Source of the DNA: JACQAP01 sp035548375
GTDB lineage: Bacteria > Pseudomonadota > Gammaproteobacteria > Burkholderiales > JACQAP01
NCBI GenBank assembly: GCA_035548375.1
Contig: DASZTG010000049.1
Span: forward strand, 1 to 64,000
Direction: 5' to 3'
DNA: 64,000 bases
The notes beneath the pieces are model-generated. The model was not told the origin of the DNA, searched no databases, and saw only the letters and a program-made list of their open reading frames with translations. The position numbers and the translations under genes were made by a program. The stretch's first letter is position 1; every line of letters begins with the position of its first letter. Of the stretch, positions 26,866 to 36,059 are shown in pieces.

Positions 26866-28164
26866 ATGGACAGATTGCGCGCCGTGCTGCATGTCGTCCC
26901 CGGCATGGCCTTTCTTGCAGGCGGCCTGCTCCTCCTGTGCGCTGCCTGCACTTCGCCGGCCACCGACAAGCAAACCCTGCGCTTCTGGGCAATGGGGCGC
27001 GAAGGCGAAGTCGTCTCGCAGCTCATGCCGGAATTCGAGCGCCGCAATCCGGGCATCCATGTCGACGTGCAGCAGTTGCCGTGGACGGCGGCCCATGAAA
27101 AGCTGCTCACCGCCTTTGCCGCGGACGCCTTGCCGGATGTGTGCCAGCTCGGCAACACCTGGATTCCCGAATTCGCAGCGCTCGACGCGCTCGCGCCGCT
27201 GAATTCCGCGGTGGCGCATTCGAAAATCGTGGACGCCGCCGATTATTTTCCCGGCATCTGGGAAACTAATACCATCGGCCCCGCGTTGCTCGGCATCCCG
27301 TGGTACGTCGACACCCGCGTGTTGTTCTATCGCAAGGACCTGCTCGCCCGGGCAGGATTCGACCATCCGCCACGCTCATGGAACGAATGGGAGCAGGCTC
27401 TCGCCGCGGTAAAGCGCGAAGCGGGACCGGGCAAGTACGCGATCCTGCTGCCGATCAATGAATTTGAACCCTTGCTGGCGCTCGGTCTCCAACAACGGGG
27501 CCCGCTGCTATCCGATGACGGCGGCCATGGCCGCTTTTCCAGCCCTGCGTTCAGGCGTGCCCTCGATTTTTATGTGCGAATGTTCCGCGAACAATGGGCG
27601 CCCTCGATGCAGGCGGGCGCGATCTCCAATGTCTGGACCGAATTCGGGCGCGGATATTTCTCGTTCTATATCTCGGGACCGTGGAACATCGAAGAATTCA
27701 AGCGCCGCATGCCGCCCGAGCATCGTGACGACTGGATGACCGCGCCGCTGCCCGGCCCGGACGGCCCCGGCGCGTCGACGGCAGGCGGTGCCAGCCTCGT
27801 GATCTTTCGCTCGGCCAAACGTCCCGATGCGGCATGGCGGCTCATCGAATACCTTTCCAGCACCGAGGTCCAGGTTCGCTTCCATGCATTGACCGGCGAC
27901 TTGCCGCCGCGGCGCGATCCCTGGCGGGATCCGGCGCTGTCGGGCGACGTTTATGCGAAAGCCTTCCTCGACCAGCTCGAGCGTGCGCGCCCGACCCCGA
28001 AGGTTCCGGAATGGGAGCGCATCGCCAACGAGATGCAACTCGCGGCCGAGCAGGTCGTGGCCGGAAAGATCGACGTCGATCAAGCGACGCGCGTGCTCGA
28101 CACCCGCGTCGACACGATCCTCGAAAAGCGGCGGTGGATGATGGCGAGGGCGAAATCGCAATGA
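26866..28164 (+). CDS. Sugar ABC importer, solute-binding lipoprotein
   Basis: A 432-aa family 1 extracellular binding protein. Lipobox LCAAC with Cys28, then TLRFWAMGREGEVVSQLMPEFE-type start of the mature domain, and the family features near YVDTRVLFYRKDLL and FYISGPWNIEEF. It should capture oligosaccharides in the periplasm. The stop overlaps the first permease ATG (ATGA). No ATPase gene is encoded in the locus, so a shared MsmX-like ATPase elsewhere is probably used. Confidence 0.92.
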   Translation: MDRLRAVLHVVPGMAFLAGGLLLLCAACTSPATDKQTLRFWAMGREGEVVSQLMPEFERRNPGIHVDVQQLPWTAAHEKLLTAFAADALPDVCQLGNTWIPEFAALDALAPLNSAVAHSKIVDAADYFPGIWETNTIGPALLGIPWYVDTRVLFYRKDLLARAGFDHPPRSWNEWEQALAAVKREAGPGKYAILLPINEFEPLLALGLQQRGPLLSDDGGHGRFSSPAFRRALDFYVRMFREQWAPSMQAGAISNVWTEFGRGYFSFYISGPWNIEEFKRRMPPEHRDDWMTAPLPGPDGPGASTAGGASLVIFRSAKRPDAAWRLIEYLSSTEVQVRFHALTGDLPPRRDPWRDPALSGDVYAKAFLDQLERARPTPKVPEWERIANEMQLAAEQVVAGKIDVDQATRVLDTRVDTILEKRRWMMARAKSQ

Positions 28165-29039
28165 GGCTGCCGGCCGCCGCATGGGCTTTCGTGGCACCCG
28201 CAACGCTGGTTGTCGGCGTGTTTTTCGTGCTTCCCGTGCTCGCGGGATTCGCGCTGAGCGTCACGGATTTCGACATCTATTCGCTCGCCAGTCTTCGCAA
28301 CCTTCGCTTCGTCGGCATTGACAACTATCTCGACTTGCTCGGCACGCCGCTGTTCTGGCAGGCGCTGGGCAATACGCTGTATTTCGTTGCCGTCGGCGTG
28401 CCGCTGTCGATCGGCCTTTCGCTCGGTTGCGCGCTGCTGCTGCACTCGCGCCTCGCGCGCTTCCAATCGTTCTTTCGCACCGCCCTGTTCGCCCCGGTCG
28501 TCACCACCCTGGTCGCAGTCGCCGTCGTCTGGCGCTACCTCTTCCAGACTCGCTACGGCATGGTGAATCATGCGCTTGCCCAGGCCGGCATCGACCCGAT
28601 CGACTGGCTGGGGGATCCGCACTACGCGATGCCCACGATCATCCTGCTCGCCGTCTGGAAGAACTTCGGCTACAACATGGTCATCCTGCTCGCCAACCTG
28701 CAGACCATACCTGACGACATCTATGCAGCCGCACGCATCGACGGCGCGTCGCCGCTGCAGCAGCTGTGGAGAATCACGCTCCCCATCCTGCAACCCACGC
28801 TGATCCTGGTCGGCATCCTGACGACCGCCGGCTACTTCCAGTTGTTCGCCGAGCCCTATGTGCTGACGCAGGGTGGACCGCTGCGCAGCACGGTGAGCGT
28901 GCTGTATTTCATGTACGAGGAAGGCTTCAAGTGGTGGAATTTCGGCACGGCATCGACCGCGGCGGTGCTGCTTTTCCTGCTGATATTCGCCGTCACCCGC
29001 GGCTTGGCGCGGCTGTCCGGACGCGAGGCCGCGGCGTGA
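28161..29039 (+). CDS. Sugar ABC importer permease 1 (MalF/UgpA type)
   Basis: A 292-aa permease with six helices and the EAA loop DIYAAARIDGASPLQQLWRI near residue 190, where it contacts the ATPase. Translation is coupled on both sides by ATGA/GTGA overlaps. Confidence 0.93.
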   Translation: MRLPAAAWAFVAPATLVVGVFFVLPVLAGFALSVTDFDIYSLASLRNLRFVGIDNYLDLLGTPLFWQALGNTLYFVAVGVPLSIGLSLGCALLLHSRLARFQSFFRTALFAPVVTTLVAVAVVWRYLFQTRYGMVNHALAQAGIDPIDWLGDPHYAMPTIILLAVWKNFGYNMVILLANLQTIPDDIYAAARIDGASPLQQLWRITLPILQPTLILVGILTTAGYFQLFAEPYVLTQGGPLRSTVSVLYFMYEEGFKWWNFGTASTAAVLLFLLIFAVTRGLARLSGREAAA

Positions 29040-29857
29040 AGACATCCATCGCAACGATCCTGATCAATGGCCTCCTGGTCGGCCTGACCGTCGTGAGCCT
29101 GTTCCCCCTGCTCTGGATGCTGTCCGTGTCGTTTATGCATGCAGGCGAAGCCAGCATGCTTCCGCCGCCGCTTCTCCCGCAGGCGCCGACGCTGGAAAAT
29201 TATCGCGAGCTGCTCACGCGTGGCGGCATGCCGCGCTACTTCGCCAACAGCTTTTTGCTCGCCTCGGTCGTGACGCTGGTATCACTGCTGTTCAATGCGA
29301 TGGCCGGCTACGCTTTCGCGAAGCTGCAGTTCACCGGGCAGGCACGCTTGTTCAGGGCCATGATGGGCGCGCTGGTGATCCCGGGACAAGTGGCGATGAT
29401 GCCGCTGTTCCTGCTGCTCAAGCAGTTTGGACTGGTGAATTCGTATGGCGGCATCGTCGTGCCGGCGATGGCCAGCATTTTCGGAATATTCCTCGTGCGC
29501 CAGTACGCGCTCTCGATTCCCGATGCGTTGCTGCAGGCCGCGCGCATCGATGGCGCGGGCGAGTTTCGCATTTTCCTTCGCATCATCGTGCCGCTGCTCG
29601 CGCCCATCCTGACCTCGCTCGCGCTGCTGACTTTCCTGGGATCCTGGAACGATTTCATGTGGCCGCTGATCGTGCTGAACGACGACAGGTTGCAGACGCT
29701 GCCGGTGGCGCTGGCTTCGCTCTCGCGCGAGCACGCACAGGACGGCGAACTGATGATGGCGGGCTCCGTGGTGACGGTCCTGCCGGTGCTGGTCCTGTTT
29801 TTCGCCCTGCAGAAGTACTACATCCGCGGGCTGCTGGTCGGAAGCGTCAAGGGATGA
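29036..29857 (+). CDS. Sugar ABC importer permease 2 (MalG/UgpE type)
   Basis: A 273-aa permease that starts at GTG 29036 within the previous stop codon. Six helices, with the EAA loop PDALLQAARIDGAGEFRIFL near residue 165. It pairs with permease 1. Its stop overlaps the ATG of the large discoidin-domain gene, so importer and glycosidase are made from one message. Confidence 0.93.
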   Translation: MKTSIATILINGLLVGLTVVSLFPLLWMLSVSFMHAGEASMLPPPLLPQAPTLENYRELLTRGGMPRYFANSFLLASVVTLVSLLFNAMAGYAFAKLQFTGQARLFRAMMGALVIPGQVAMMPLFLLLKQFGLVNSYGGIVVPAMASIFGIFLVRQYALSIPDALLQAARIDGAGEFRIFLRIIVPLLAPILTSLALLTFLGSWNDFMWPLIVLNDDRLQTLPVALASLSREHAQDGELMMAGSVVTVLPVLVLFFALQKYYIRGLLVGSVKG

Positions 29858-32800
29858 CGCGGGCCGTCGTCCGCCTGTTCGTCGCGTTCGCGTTCTGCGC
29901 CGGTGTCCATCCAGCCGGCGCATGGGCGGAAGCTCAGGTGACGCTCGACGACTTCGAGGACATCGATGGGTGGCAAGTCGTGGTGTCGGACGATGTCAGG
30001 GCATCCATTCGATCTGCGCCCGGCCCGCACGGAAGGGCCATGTGTCTGGATTTCGATTTCGGCTCGGTGTCCGGATATGCGTCGGTCCGCCGCAAGCTCC
30101 CGATCGACTATCCCGACAACTTCGAATTTTCCTTCGACCTGCGTGGTGACTCCCCAGGCGATGCCTTGCAGTTCAAGCTGGTCGACGCGACCGGCGAGAA
30201 CGTCTGGTGGGCCAATCGGCCGGACTATTCGTTCGCGTCCGAGTGGCGACGCGTCAGCTTTCGCAAACGCCACATCGATTTCGCCTGGGGCCCAACCACC
30301 GACCGCACGCTCAGGCACACGGACCAGATCGAATTCGTGGTGGCGCGCGGGCGTGACGGCAACAAGGGCAGCGCCTGCTTCGATGATTTATCCTTCAGGG
30401 AATTGCCGCCGGCCGCATCCGTCGTTGCCGGCGATGCGCAGTTGCTCGCCAGTTCCTCCCTGCCCTCGAATCCCCCGTCGCAGGCGCTCGACGGAAACCG
30501 CGATACCGCATGGCGCAGCGATCCGGCTGCGGGATCGCACCAGTGGCTGGCGATCGACCTGGGGCAGCCCCGTGAATTCGGCGGACTGGTGCTGCGCTGG
30601 CTTCCGAAACGCAACGCCTCACGCTACGCGATCGAGTTTTCGGACGACGGCGAGCAATGGAAGACCGTCCGAGAAATCCGCAACGGTGACGGCGGCAACG
30701 ACGCGTATCGACTGCCGGAATCGCAAGCACGCTTCATACGGATCCGAATGGATGCAGGGCCGGCAAACGCCTATGCCATCTCCGAGATCGAGCTCAAGGA
30801 CGCGGCATTTGGCGATTCTCCCAATGCATTCATCGAATACATTGCCAGGGAATCGACGCGCGGACATTTCCCGCGTGCATTCGCCGGCGAGCAAAGCTAT
30901 TGGACCGTGCTCGGCATCGACGGCGGCAAGGAACAGGGATTGATCTCGGAGGACGGCGCGATGGAGTTCGGCCGCCGCTCCGCTTCTATCGAACCGTTCC
31001 TGCTTACCGACGAGGGTATCGTGACCTGGGCCGACGCGGCGATCAGCCAATCGCTTCTCGATGACTATCTGCCCGTGCCGAGCGTGACGTGGAAAACAGG
31101 GAACCTGTCCTTGACGGTGACGGGATTCGCCAGCGGAACGCGTGCACGCTCCCAGGTGGCGATGGAATACGCGGTTGCCAATGCGTCGGACCACGCCCGC
31201 AGGATCACCCTTGCACTGGCGCTCAGGCCGTTCCAGGTGAATCCGCCAAGCCAGTTCCTCAATGTGCCGGGCGGCTTTTCGCCCGTCCATTCGCTGTCCT
31301 GGAAGGACAAGGCGCTTTTTGTCAATGGCGAACCGCGCGTCTATCCGCTGCAGGAGCCGGACGACTTCGTCGGTGCAAATTTCGACGCGGGCGACATCGT
31401 CGACCTGCTGTCGGCGCGCACGCATGCGCGCGGCAACCGTGTCGATGATGAAACCGGGCTCGCGTCGGCCGCGCTGCTTTATCGGTTGGAGTTGCCGGCG
31501 CATTCGAGTCGCAGCATCGCCATCGTTGCGCCGCTCACGGGCAAGGTCACCCTGCCGGAGAAAAATTTCAAGCGCTGGATAGACAGGGAAAGAGCGCGGG
31601 TCGCGGGCGAATGGCGACATGCGCTCAACAAGGTTTCGCTGCGCCTGCCGCCGGCGGGAAAGCCAGTGAAGGATACGCTTCGGTCCGCGCTCGCGCAGAT
31701 TCTCGTCAACCGCGACGGGCCGGCACTGCAGCCTGGAAGCCGCTCCTACGCTCGCGCCTGGATACGCGACGGGGCCATGATGTCGGAAGCGCTTCTGCGC
31801 CTGGGACATGCGCAGACTGCGCGCGAGTTTGCCGACTGGTTCGCACCCCATCAGTTCACCAACGGCAAGGTGCCCTGCTGCGTGGACGCGCGCGGCGCCG
31901 ATCCGGTGGCGGAAAACGACAGCCAGGGCGAGTTGATCCACCTGCTGGCGGCCTACCATCGCTACACTGCCGATCGCACCTGGTTGCGAAAAATGTGGCC
32001 GCGAATGGAATCCGCCGTCGCATACATGGATAAGTTGAAGGCAACCGAGCGCACGGCATCCAACCGCAGTCCGGAGCGCATTGCTTTTTTCGGCCTGATG
32101 CCGCCTTCGATCAGCCATGAAGGCTATTCCGACAAGCCCGCGTATTCCTATTGGGATGATTTCTGGAGCCTCGCGGGCTACGCGGGGGCCGCCGACGCGG
32201 CGCACGCGCTTGGACATGCGGATGCATCGCGATTCGACCGGCGGCGCGATGCCTTTCGCAAGGATTTGCAGGATTCGATCCGTGCGAGCATGCAACAGCA
32301 CGGCATCGACTACCTTCCCGCCAGCGCGGATCGCGGCGACTTCGATCCCACGGCGACAACCATCGCGCTCTCCGTTGCCGGTGAACAATCCCGATTGCCG
32401 CAGGATGCCTTGCGGCGAACGTTCGAGCGCTACTGGAACGAATTCAATTCGCGCCGCACGGGGCAGGCGGCGTGGAACGATTTCACGCCCTACGAATTGC
32501 GCTCGATCGGCGCCTTCATTCGACTCGGCTGGCGCGAACGCGCCGGCGAGCTCGTGGATTACTTCCTGGGCTATCGGCGGCCGGCAGCGTGGAACCAGTG
32601 GGCGGAGGTGGTCGGCAACGACGCGCGCCAGCCGCGCTTCATCGGCGACATGCCGCATGCGTGGATAGCCTCGGACTTCATCCAGGCAACGCTCGACAGG
32701 TTCGCCTACGAGCGCCAGTCCGACCGGACAATGGTGCTTGCAGCCGGGGTGCCGGTCGACTGGCTGGCGGCCCAAGGCGTTGCCATTGAAAATCTGCGTA

Positions 32801-33042
32801 CACCCTATGGCAGCCTCAGCTATGCGCTGCAAAGCACTGGCGCACGAATGAGATTGCACGTTAGCGCCTCGCATTGGCGGGCTCCGCCTGGCGGGCTCAC
32901 TTTCAAATGGCCCTACTCGGAGAAACCCGGCACGGCGACGATCAACGGCCGTCGCGCGCGCTGGAATGCGGATGGTGAACTGCGCGTGCGTTCCTTGCCG
33001 GCCGCGATCGACATGAAAATACCCCGCGCATCGAACCATTGA
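29854..33042 (+). CDS. Secreted multidomain glycosidase-like protein with discoidin domain
   Basis: A 1062-aa protein. A signal peptide ends near AWA (residue 25). Residues about 28-185 resemble a carbohydrate-binding beta-sandwich (DDFEDIDGWQVV, FEFSFDLRGDSPGDALQFKL). Residues about 195-320 are an F5/8 type C discoidin domain (SQALDGNRDTAWRS, QWLAIDLGQPREFGGLVL, RFIRIRMDAG). The rest holds a beta-rich domain and an (alpha/alpha)6-like region with YARAWIRDGAMMSEALLRLG near 630 and GDMPHAWIASDFIQATLDRF near 940. It probably acts on the same glycan as the rest of the locus; the GH family cannot be fixed by eye. The start overlaps permease 2. Confidence 0.8.
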   Translation: MTRAVVRLFVAFAFCAGVHPAGAWAEAQVTLDDFEDIDGWQVVVSDDVRASIRSAPGPHGRAMCLDFDFGSVSGYASVRRKLPIDYPDNFEFSFDLRGDSPGDALQFKLVDATGENVWWANRPDYSFASEWRRVSFRKRHIDFAWGPTTDRTLRHTDQIEFVVARGRDGNKGSACFDDLSFRELPPAASVVAGDAQLLASSSLPSNPPSQALDGNRDTAWRSDPAAGSHQWLAIDLGQPREFGGLVLRWLPKRNASRYAIEFSDDGEQWKTVREIRNGDGGNDAYRLPESQARFIRIRMDAGPANAYAISEIELKDAAFGDSPNAFIEYIARESTRGHFPRAFAGEQSYWTVLGIDGGKEQGLISEDGAMEFGRRSASIEPFLLTDEGIVTWADAAISQSLLDDYLPVPSVTWKTGNLSLTVTGFASGTRARSQVAMEYAVANASDHARRITLALALRPFQVNPPSQFLNVPGGFSPVHSLSWKDKALFVNGEPRVYPLQEPDDFVGANFDAGDIVDLLSARTHARGNRVDDETGLASAALLYRLELPAHSSRSIAIVAPLTGKVTLPEKNFKRWIDRERARVAGEWRHALNKVSLRLPPAGKPVKDTLRSALAQILVNRDGPALQPGSRSYARAWIRDGAMMSEALLRLGHAQTAREFADWFAPHQFTNGKVPCCVDARGADPVAENDSQGELIHLLAAYHRYTADRTWLRKMWPRMESAVAYMDKLKATERTASNRSPERIAFFGLMPPSISHEGYSDKPAYSYWDDFWSLAGYAGAADAAHALGHADASRFDRRRDAFRKDLQDSIRASMQQHGIDYLPASADRGDFDPTATTIALSVAGEQSRLPQDALRRTFERYWNEFNSRRTGQAAWNDFTPYELRSIGAFIRLGWRERAGELVDYFLGYRRPAAWNQWAEVVGNDARQPRFIGDMPHAWIASDFIQATLDRFAYERQSDRTMVLAAGVPVDWLAAQGVAIENLRTPYGSLSYALQSTGARMRLHVSASHWRAPPGGLTFKWPYSEKPGTATINGRRARWNADGELRVRSLPAAIDMKIPRASNH

Positions 33043-33062
33043 CGCCGGGTTCTCCCGGCGTG
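33041..33062 (+). terminator. Stem-loop after the glycan locus
   Basis: ACGCCGGG, loop TTCT and CCCGGCGT form a perfect 8-bp stem overlapping the stop codon. No T run follows, so it may be an mRNA 3' stabiliser or a Rho-dependent end rather than a classical terminator. Confidence 0.45.
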
Positions 33063-33353
33063 CGCGTCCATCGCCATCGCCCGGACGGAAGAACTTTCCG
33101 TTGCGCATCGCAGTATTGCCGCCTTCCGATTCGCGCGGCCCTGCAGCCGGCAACGGCGAGCAAAATTCGCGGCTGTTCGCGCGCATTTTCCATCCCTGCC
33201 AATCAATGCCGGCACTCAGTGACGCTTTGCGCGCATGCCTTTGCTGATGTTTCGTCATGCCCAGTTGGCGGAATCAAGACAGTGTGCTTTTTGTATTAGA
33301 AACAGAGCAACTTCGACGGCAAGCGTGCTTGACGAAGTCTCAACATACCCGGC

Positions 33354-33368
33354 TGGCATACCGGTTGC
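33354..33368 (+). promoter_or_regulatory. Sigma-54 (RpoN) promoter candidate
   Basis: TGGCATACCGGTTGC keeps GG-N10-GC and the full -12 TTGC, a near-consensus RpoN site. Transcription would start near 33380 and run into the small open frame at 33420/33477. The remaining 33063-33476 stretch shows no gene. Confidence 0.6.
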
Positions 33369-33476
33369 GACTTGTAGCGTGCGCCTGGGGCTCGTGGAGC
33401 ACAGGGAGGTCGGCGGTCCTTGACTACCGACTCGCGGTCACCCCGGGCGCACTTTTTAGTCAGTCTCGTGAAGACA

Positions 33477-33686
33477 ATGACAAACGCACGGGCACCACGG
33501 CAAGTTACCAACCGTCCAGTCGCACAAGCTGGATATCTGGCAAGGTTCGCTACGGCGCTGCGTGAGTTGTTCGGAAAGAAAAAGACTGATGCGGGAAGCG
33601 ATATCGCTCTGGGAGATCAGGTCAGGCTTCCCCAGGAATTCCTGGAAAACCTTCGGGCGCTGCAGTCGTCGCGCAAATCGGACTAG
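33477..33686 (+). CDS. Small hypothetical protein
   Basis: A 69-aa frame with a hydrophobic-amphipathic segment YLARFATALRELFGKKK and an acidic middle. It could begin instead at TTG 33420 (88 aa), behind AGGGAGG 10 bp upstream; the ATG has no clear ribosome site. Support comes from the sigma-54 promoter 110 bp upstream. I do not recognise it. It converges on the secreted protein gene at 33736. Confidence 0.35.
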   Translation: MTNARAPRQVTNRPVAQAGYLARFATALRELFGKKKTDAGSDIALGDQVRLPQEFLENLRALQSSRKSD

Positions 33687-33735
33687 CGTTCACGCACCAA
33701 CCGTCTTCACTTCTGGCCCTCGACCGCCTTGCCCG

Positions 33736-34281
33736 CTAGGGCATTTTTACCTTGGCGAACGTTTGCGCGAAACCTTCGATGATGTGGTCGATCTGCCCGC
33801 GCACGACTTCGGACGCCTTTTCCTTCGGCCCGTATCCGAGGGACGTATCTTCGATGATATTCAGGTGCGACGCAGTCGAAACCTGGCACTTCACCTGAAA
33901 CACCACGGGAACGCTGCCACTGTCTATCCAGACGCGGCAAGACAACCGGCCCACCGAACCCGAACCATCCGCGTCCGTCGAACCCGACGACGCGTTACCG
34001 TTGATGGGCACGTCTGGAAATGCTTTCGCCACCTGTTCGCGCAGGTATCTGGTCAGGTCATTCGAGCTCGGAAGCGCGGCGTCCCCGGCATTGTCGGAAG
34101 ACGGCTTATGCACGCTGGCAACAACCGAACCGAAAGAGGCAATGGGCTTGAGATCCTGGTAAGCCTCCATTCCCCTTTCGGCCGAGGACGCAAGAGGCGT
34201 CGCAGTGGCCGCCAGAACAGACGCACTTGCCAGTTGCAGCAAAAGTTGGTTTCGAAATCGTCCGTTCGAATTCGACCTCAT
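33736..34281 (-). CDS. Secreted hypothetical protein
   Basis: A 181-aa protein with a signal peptide (LLLQLASASVLAATATPLASSA, cleavage about residue 34). The mature part has a repeated-looking Ser/Gly/Asp stretch near residue 98 and one Cys pair (LSCRVWIDSG, VKCQVSTA). No family recognised. The 5' side is the repeat element at 34421-34841, which could carry its regulatory sequence. Confidence 0.6.
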   Translation of the reverse strand: MRSNSNGRFRNQLLLQLASASVLAATATPLASSAERGMEAYQDLKPIASFGSVVASVHKPSSDNAGDAALPSSNDLTRYLREQVAKAFPDVPINGNASSGSTDADGSGSVGRLSCRVWIDSGSVPVVFQVKCQVSTASHLNIIEDTSLGYGPKEKASEVVRGQIDHIIEGFAQTFAKVKMP

Positions 34282-34420
34282 CGGCTTTCAAATCCGCTCA
34301 CGACATGGCCCGCGGGGAATGGAGCTGGGGCAATGCTACCAAACAGGGAAATTGGCGTCCGTGAGGTCGCCAAAGGCCGTACGCGCCCCTACAAACCTGG
34401 CGCGTACGAGAAAGCGAGTA

Positions 34421-34841
34421 AAAGGCGAGCCGCGAGCCAGGTGTCTTCGGGGTCCAGGGAGGCAAGACAATCTCGAAGGGCAACTGACTGGGTGCGGCTC
34501 GCACAAAACGTGAACGTCGACAGGAAATCCGGCATCGATTGCAAGCCTGGTCGGGCGCTGGATAACTGCGTGTCATTTGGGGTCACAAACCCCCCGTGGA
34601 CGGAGAACTTCAGTCCAGCGGAAATCGGAATGCATGCCTCCGTCACATCCGATTTTTCGGCGTTTGCAGCAAAACCCGGGCGGGCCGCTGCAACTGATCG
34701 CGGAGTAATTTCGTCCCGATCCTTTCTGTGCTGGGTCATTTTTTCAGGGCGCTTTGCGAAAGCCGCCTTCGGCCGCCATTCTTTCTTTTAGCGTTTTACG
34801 TCATTGGGCGAATTTGTCAAATATGCCAAATGATAGATTCG
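34421..34841. repeat. Intergenic repeat element, copy A
   Basis: It shares its two ends with copy B at 48093-48342 in the same orientation. The left end begins AAAGGCGAGCCGCG and contains GGTCCAGGGAGGC, AGACAATCTCG and TGCGGCTCGCACAAAAC; the right end contains TTTTACGTCA, ATTTGTCAAAT and TAGATTCG. The middle differs in length and sequence. Open frames here are not conserved between copies. The rest of the 34282-35194 gap is AT-rich (near 34860-34905) with no gene. Confidence 0.6.
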
Positions 34842-35194
34842 GCCGTGTCGGAGCCGGCTTGCCGACTCACTAAAATTTTTAACTATTTGATTTTTTGCTA
34901 TAAAAAATGAAGATGCTCAATCGGCGGGCGGTCACTTCGCGTCGGATGACAATCGAGTGAAGGAAAAATATTCCGGAGAAATGAAGCTCGTGGACTTACT
35001 GGAGTCGTCTGGCCGGGCTGGATGGCATGTAATCGCCCAAGCAGGCACCTGGCATGCCAACCCTCCCAAAGCCCGCTATAGCGCCTCCAGTTGAGCCAAT
35101 TGGCGCTCAGGCTCCGAGCGTCGGCGCGCGCGAACTCCAAAGTCCACGACGGCTCTCGAGGGCCGCCACGGAACGGCCCGGTCGCATCGCCGAG

Positions 35195-35995
35195 CTAGGT
35201 GAGCGGCGCGCGCTCCCGCAGGTGATTGAGGATCTCCGCGTGCAGGCGGCGATCGCCGCAAGCAATGATGGCCCCGCCATGCTGCGGATCCCCGCCATCC
35301 CAGGTGCTGACGATGCCACCGGCACTCTGGATGATGGGCATCAGCGCCTGGATGTCGTAGGGTTTGAGCCCGGCCTCGATCACCGCGTCGACGTATCCGC
35401 ACGCGAGCATGCAATACGCGTAGCAATCGCCGCCGTATCGAACCAGGCGAGCGCGTTCGGCCACTCGGCCGAATGCAGCCAATTGCGCCGGCGTTTCGAA
35501 AACTTGCGGCGAAGTGCAACTGACGTGCGCGGATGCCAGTGTCGGGCAGGACCGCGCCTTGATCGGCCTTCCGTTCAGCCACGCGCCTTCCGGCGTCCCC
35601 AGAAACTGCTCGTCGGTGTACGGCTGATTCATCACCCCGAGGCAGGGTTGCTCGCCGTCGTTTAGCGCGATGAGCGTTCCCCACAGGGGCAGCCCGCTGA
35701 TGAAAGCGCGCGTGCCATCGATGGGATCGAGTACCCAGGTGAAGGGGCTCGCGCCGGGCAGGTAGCCTTCTTCTTCGCCATGAATTCCGTGCTGGGGATA
35801 GCGCCGGGAGATCATTTCCCGCATCGTGCGTTCCGCGGCCCGATCCGCGAGCGTCACGGGATCGAACGAATCGCCCCCCTTGTCCTCGACCGCGATGGAG
35901 GTGCGGAAATACGGTGAAATGACATGGCCGGCCGCTTCCGCCAATTCCTCGGCAAAGATACTGAAGTCCCGCAGTTCAGATTCTGAAATGCGCAT
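35195..35995 (-). CDS. hisN: Histidinol-phosphatase, inositol-monophosphatase family (HisN type)
   Basis: A 266-aa Mg-dependent phosphatase. Metal-site motifs are GEEEG and WVLDPIDGTRAFISG, the C-terminal site is AGLKPYDIQALMPIIQSAGG, and YGGDCYAYCMLACGYVDAVIE is typical of HisN rather than SuhB. HisN removes phosphate from histidinol phosphate in histidine synthesis; activity on other sugar or inositol phosphates is possible. The ATG at 35995 has GAGGA 8 bp upstream; an upstream ATG at 36022 is an alternative. No other his gene is nearby. Confidence 0.85.
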   Translation of the reverse strand: MRISESELRDFSIFAEELAEAAGHVISPYFRTSIAVEDKGGDSFDPVTLADRAAERTMREMISRRYPQHGIHGEEEGYLPGASPFTWVLDPIDGTRAFISGLPLWGTLIALNDGEQPCLGVMNQPYTDEQFLGTPEGAWLNGRPIKARSCPTLASAHVSCTSPQVFETPAQLAAFGRVAERARLVRYGGDCYAYCMLACGYVDAVIEAGLKPYDIQALMPIIQSAGGIVSTWDGGDPQHGGAIIACGDRRLHAEILNHLRERAPLT

Positions 35996-36059
35996 GGGAC
36001 GTTTCCTCAACGGAATATTCATTTCGAATCCTGGTATCCGGCGCTGGATTTGGAAGAAG

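Noticed and set aside
30619..33258. 879-aa minus-strand frame
   Set aside because: Antisense to the discoidin-domain glycosidase gene, whose domains are clear; no motifs.
34298..34576. Minus-strand frames in the repeat copies with similar peptides (EIV-PPWTP)
   Set aside because: Frames are broken differently in copies A and B and length differences are not multiples of three, so the conservation is at DNA or RNA level.
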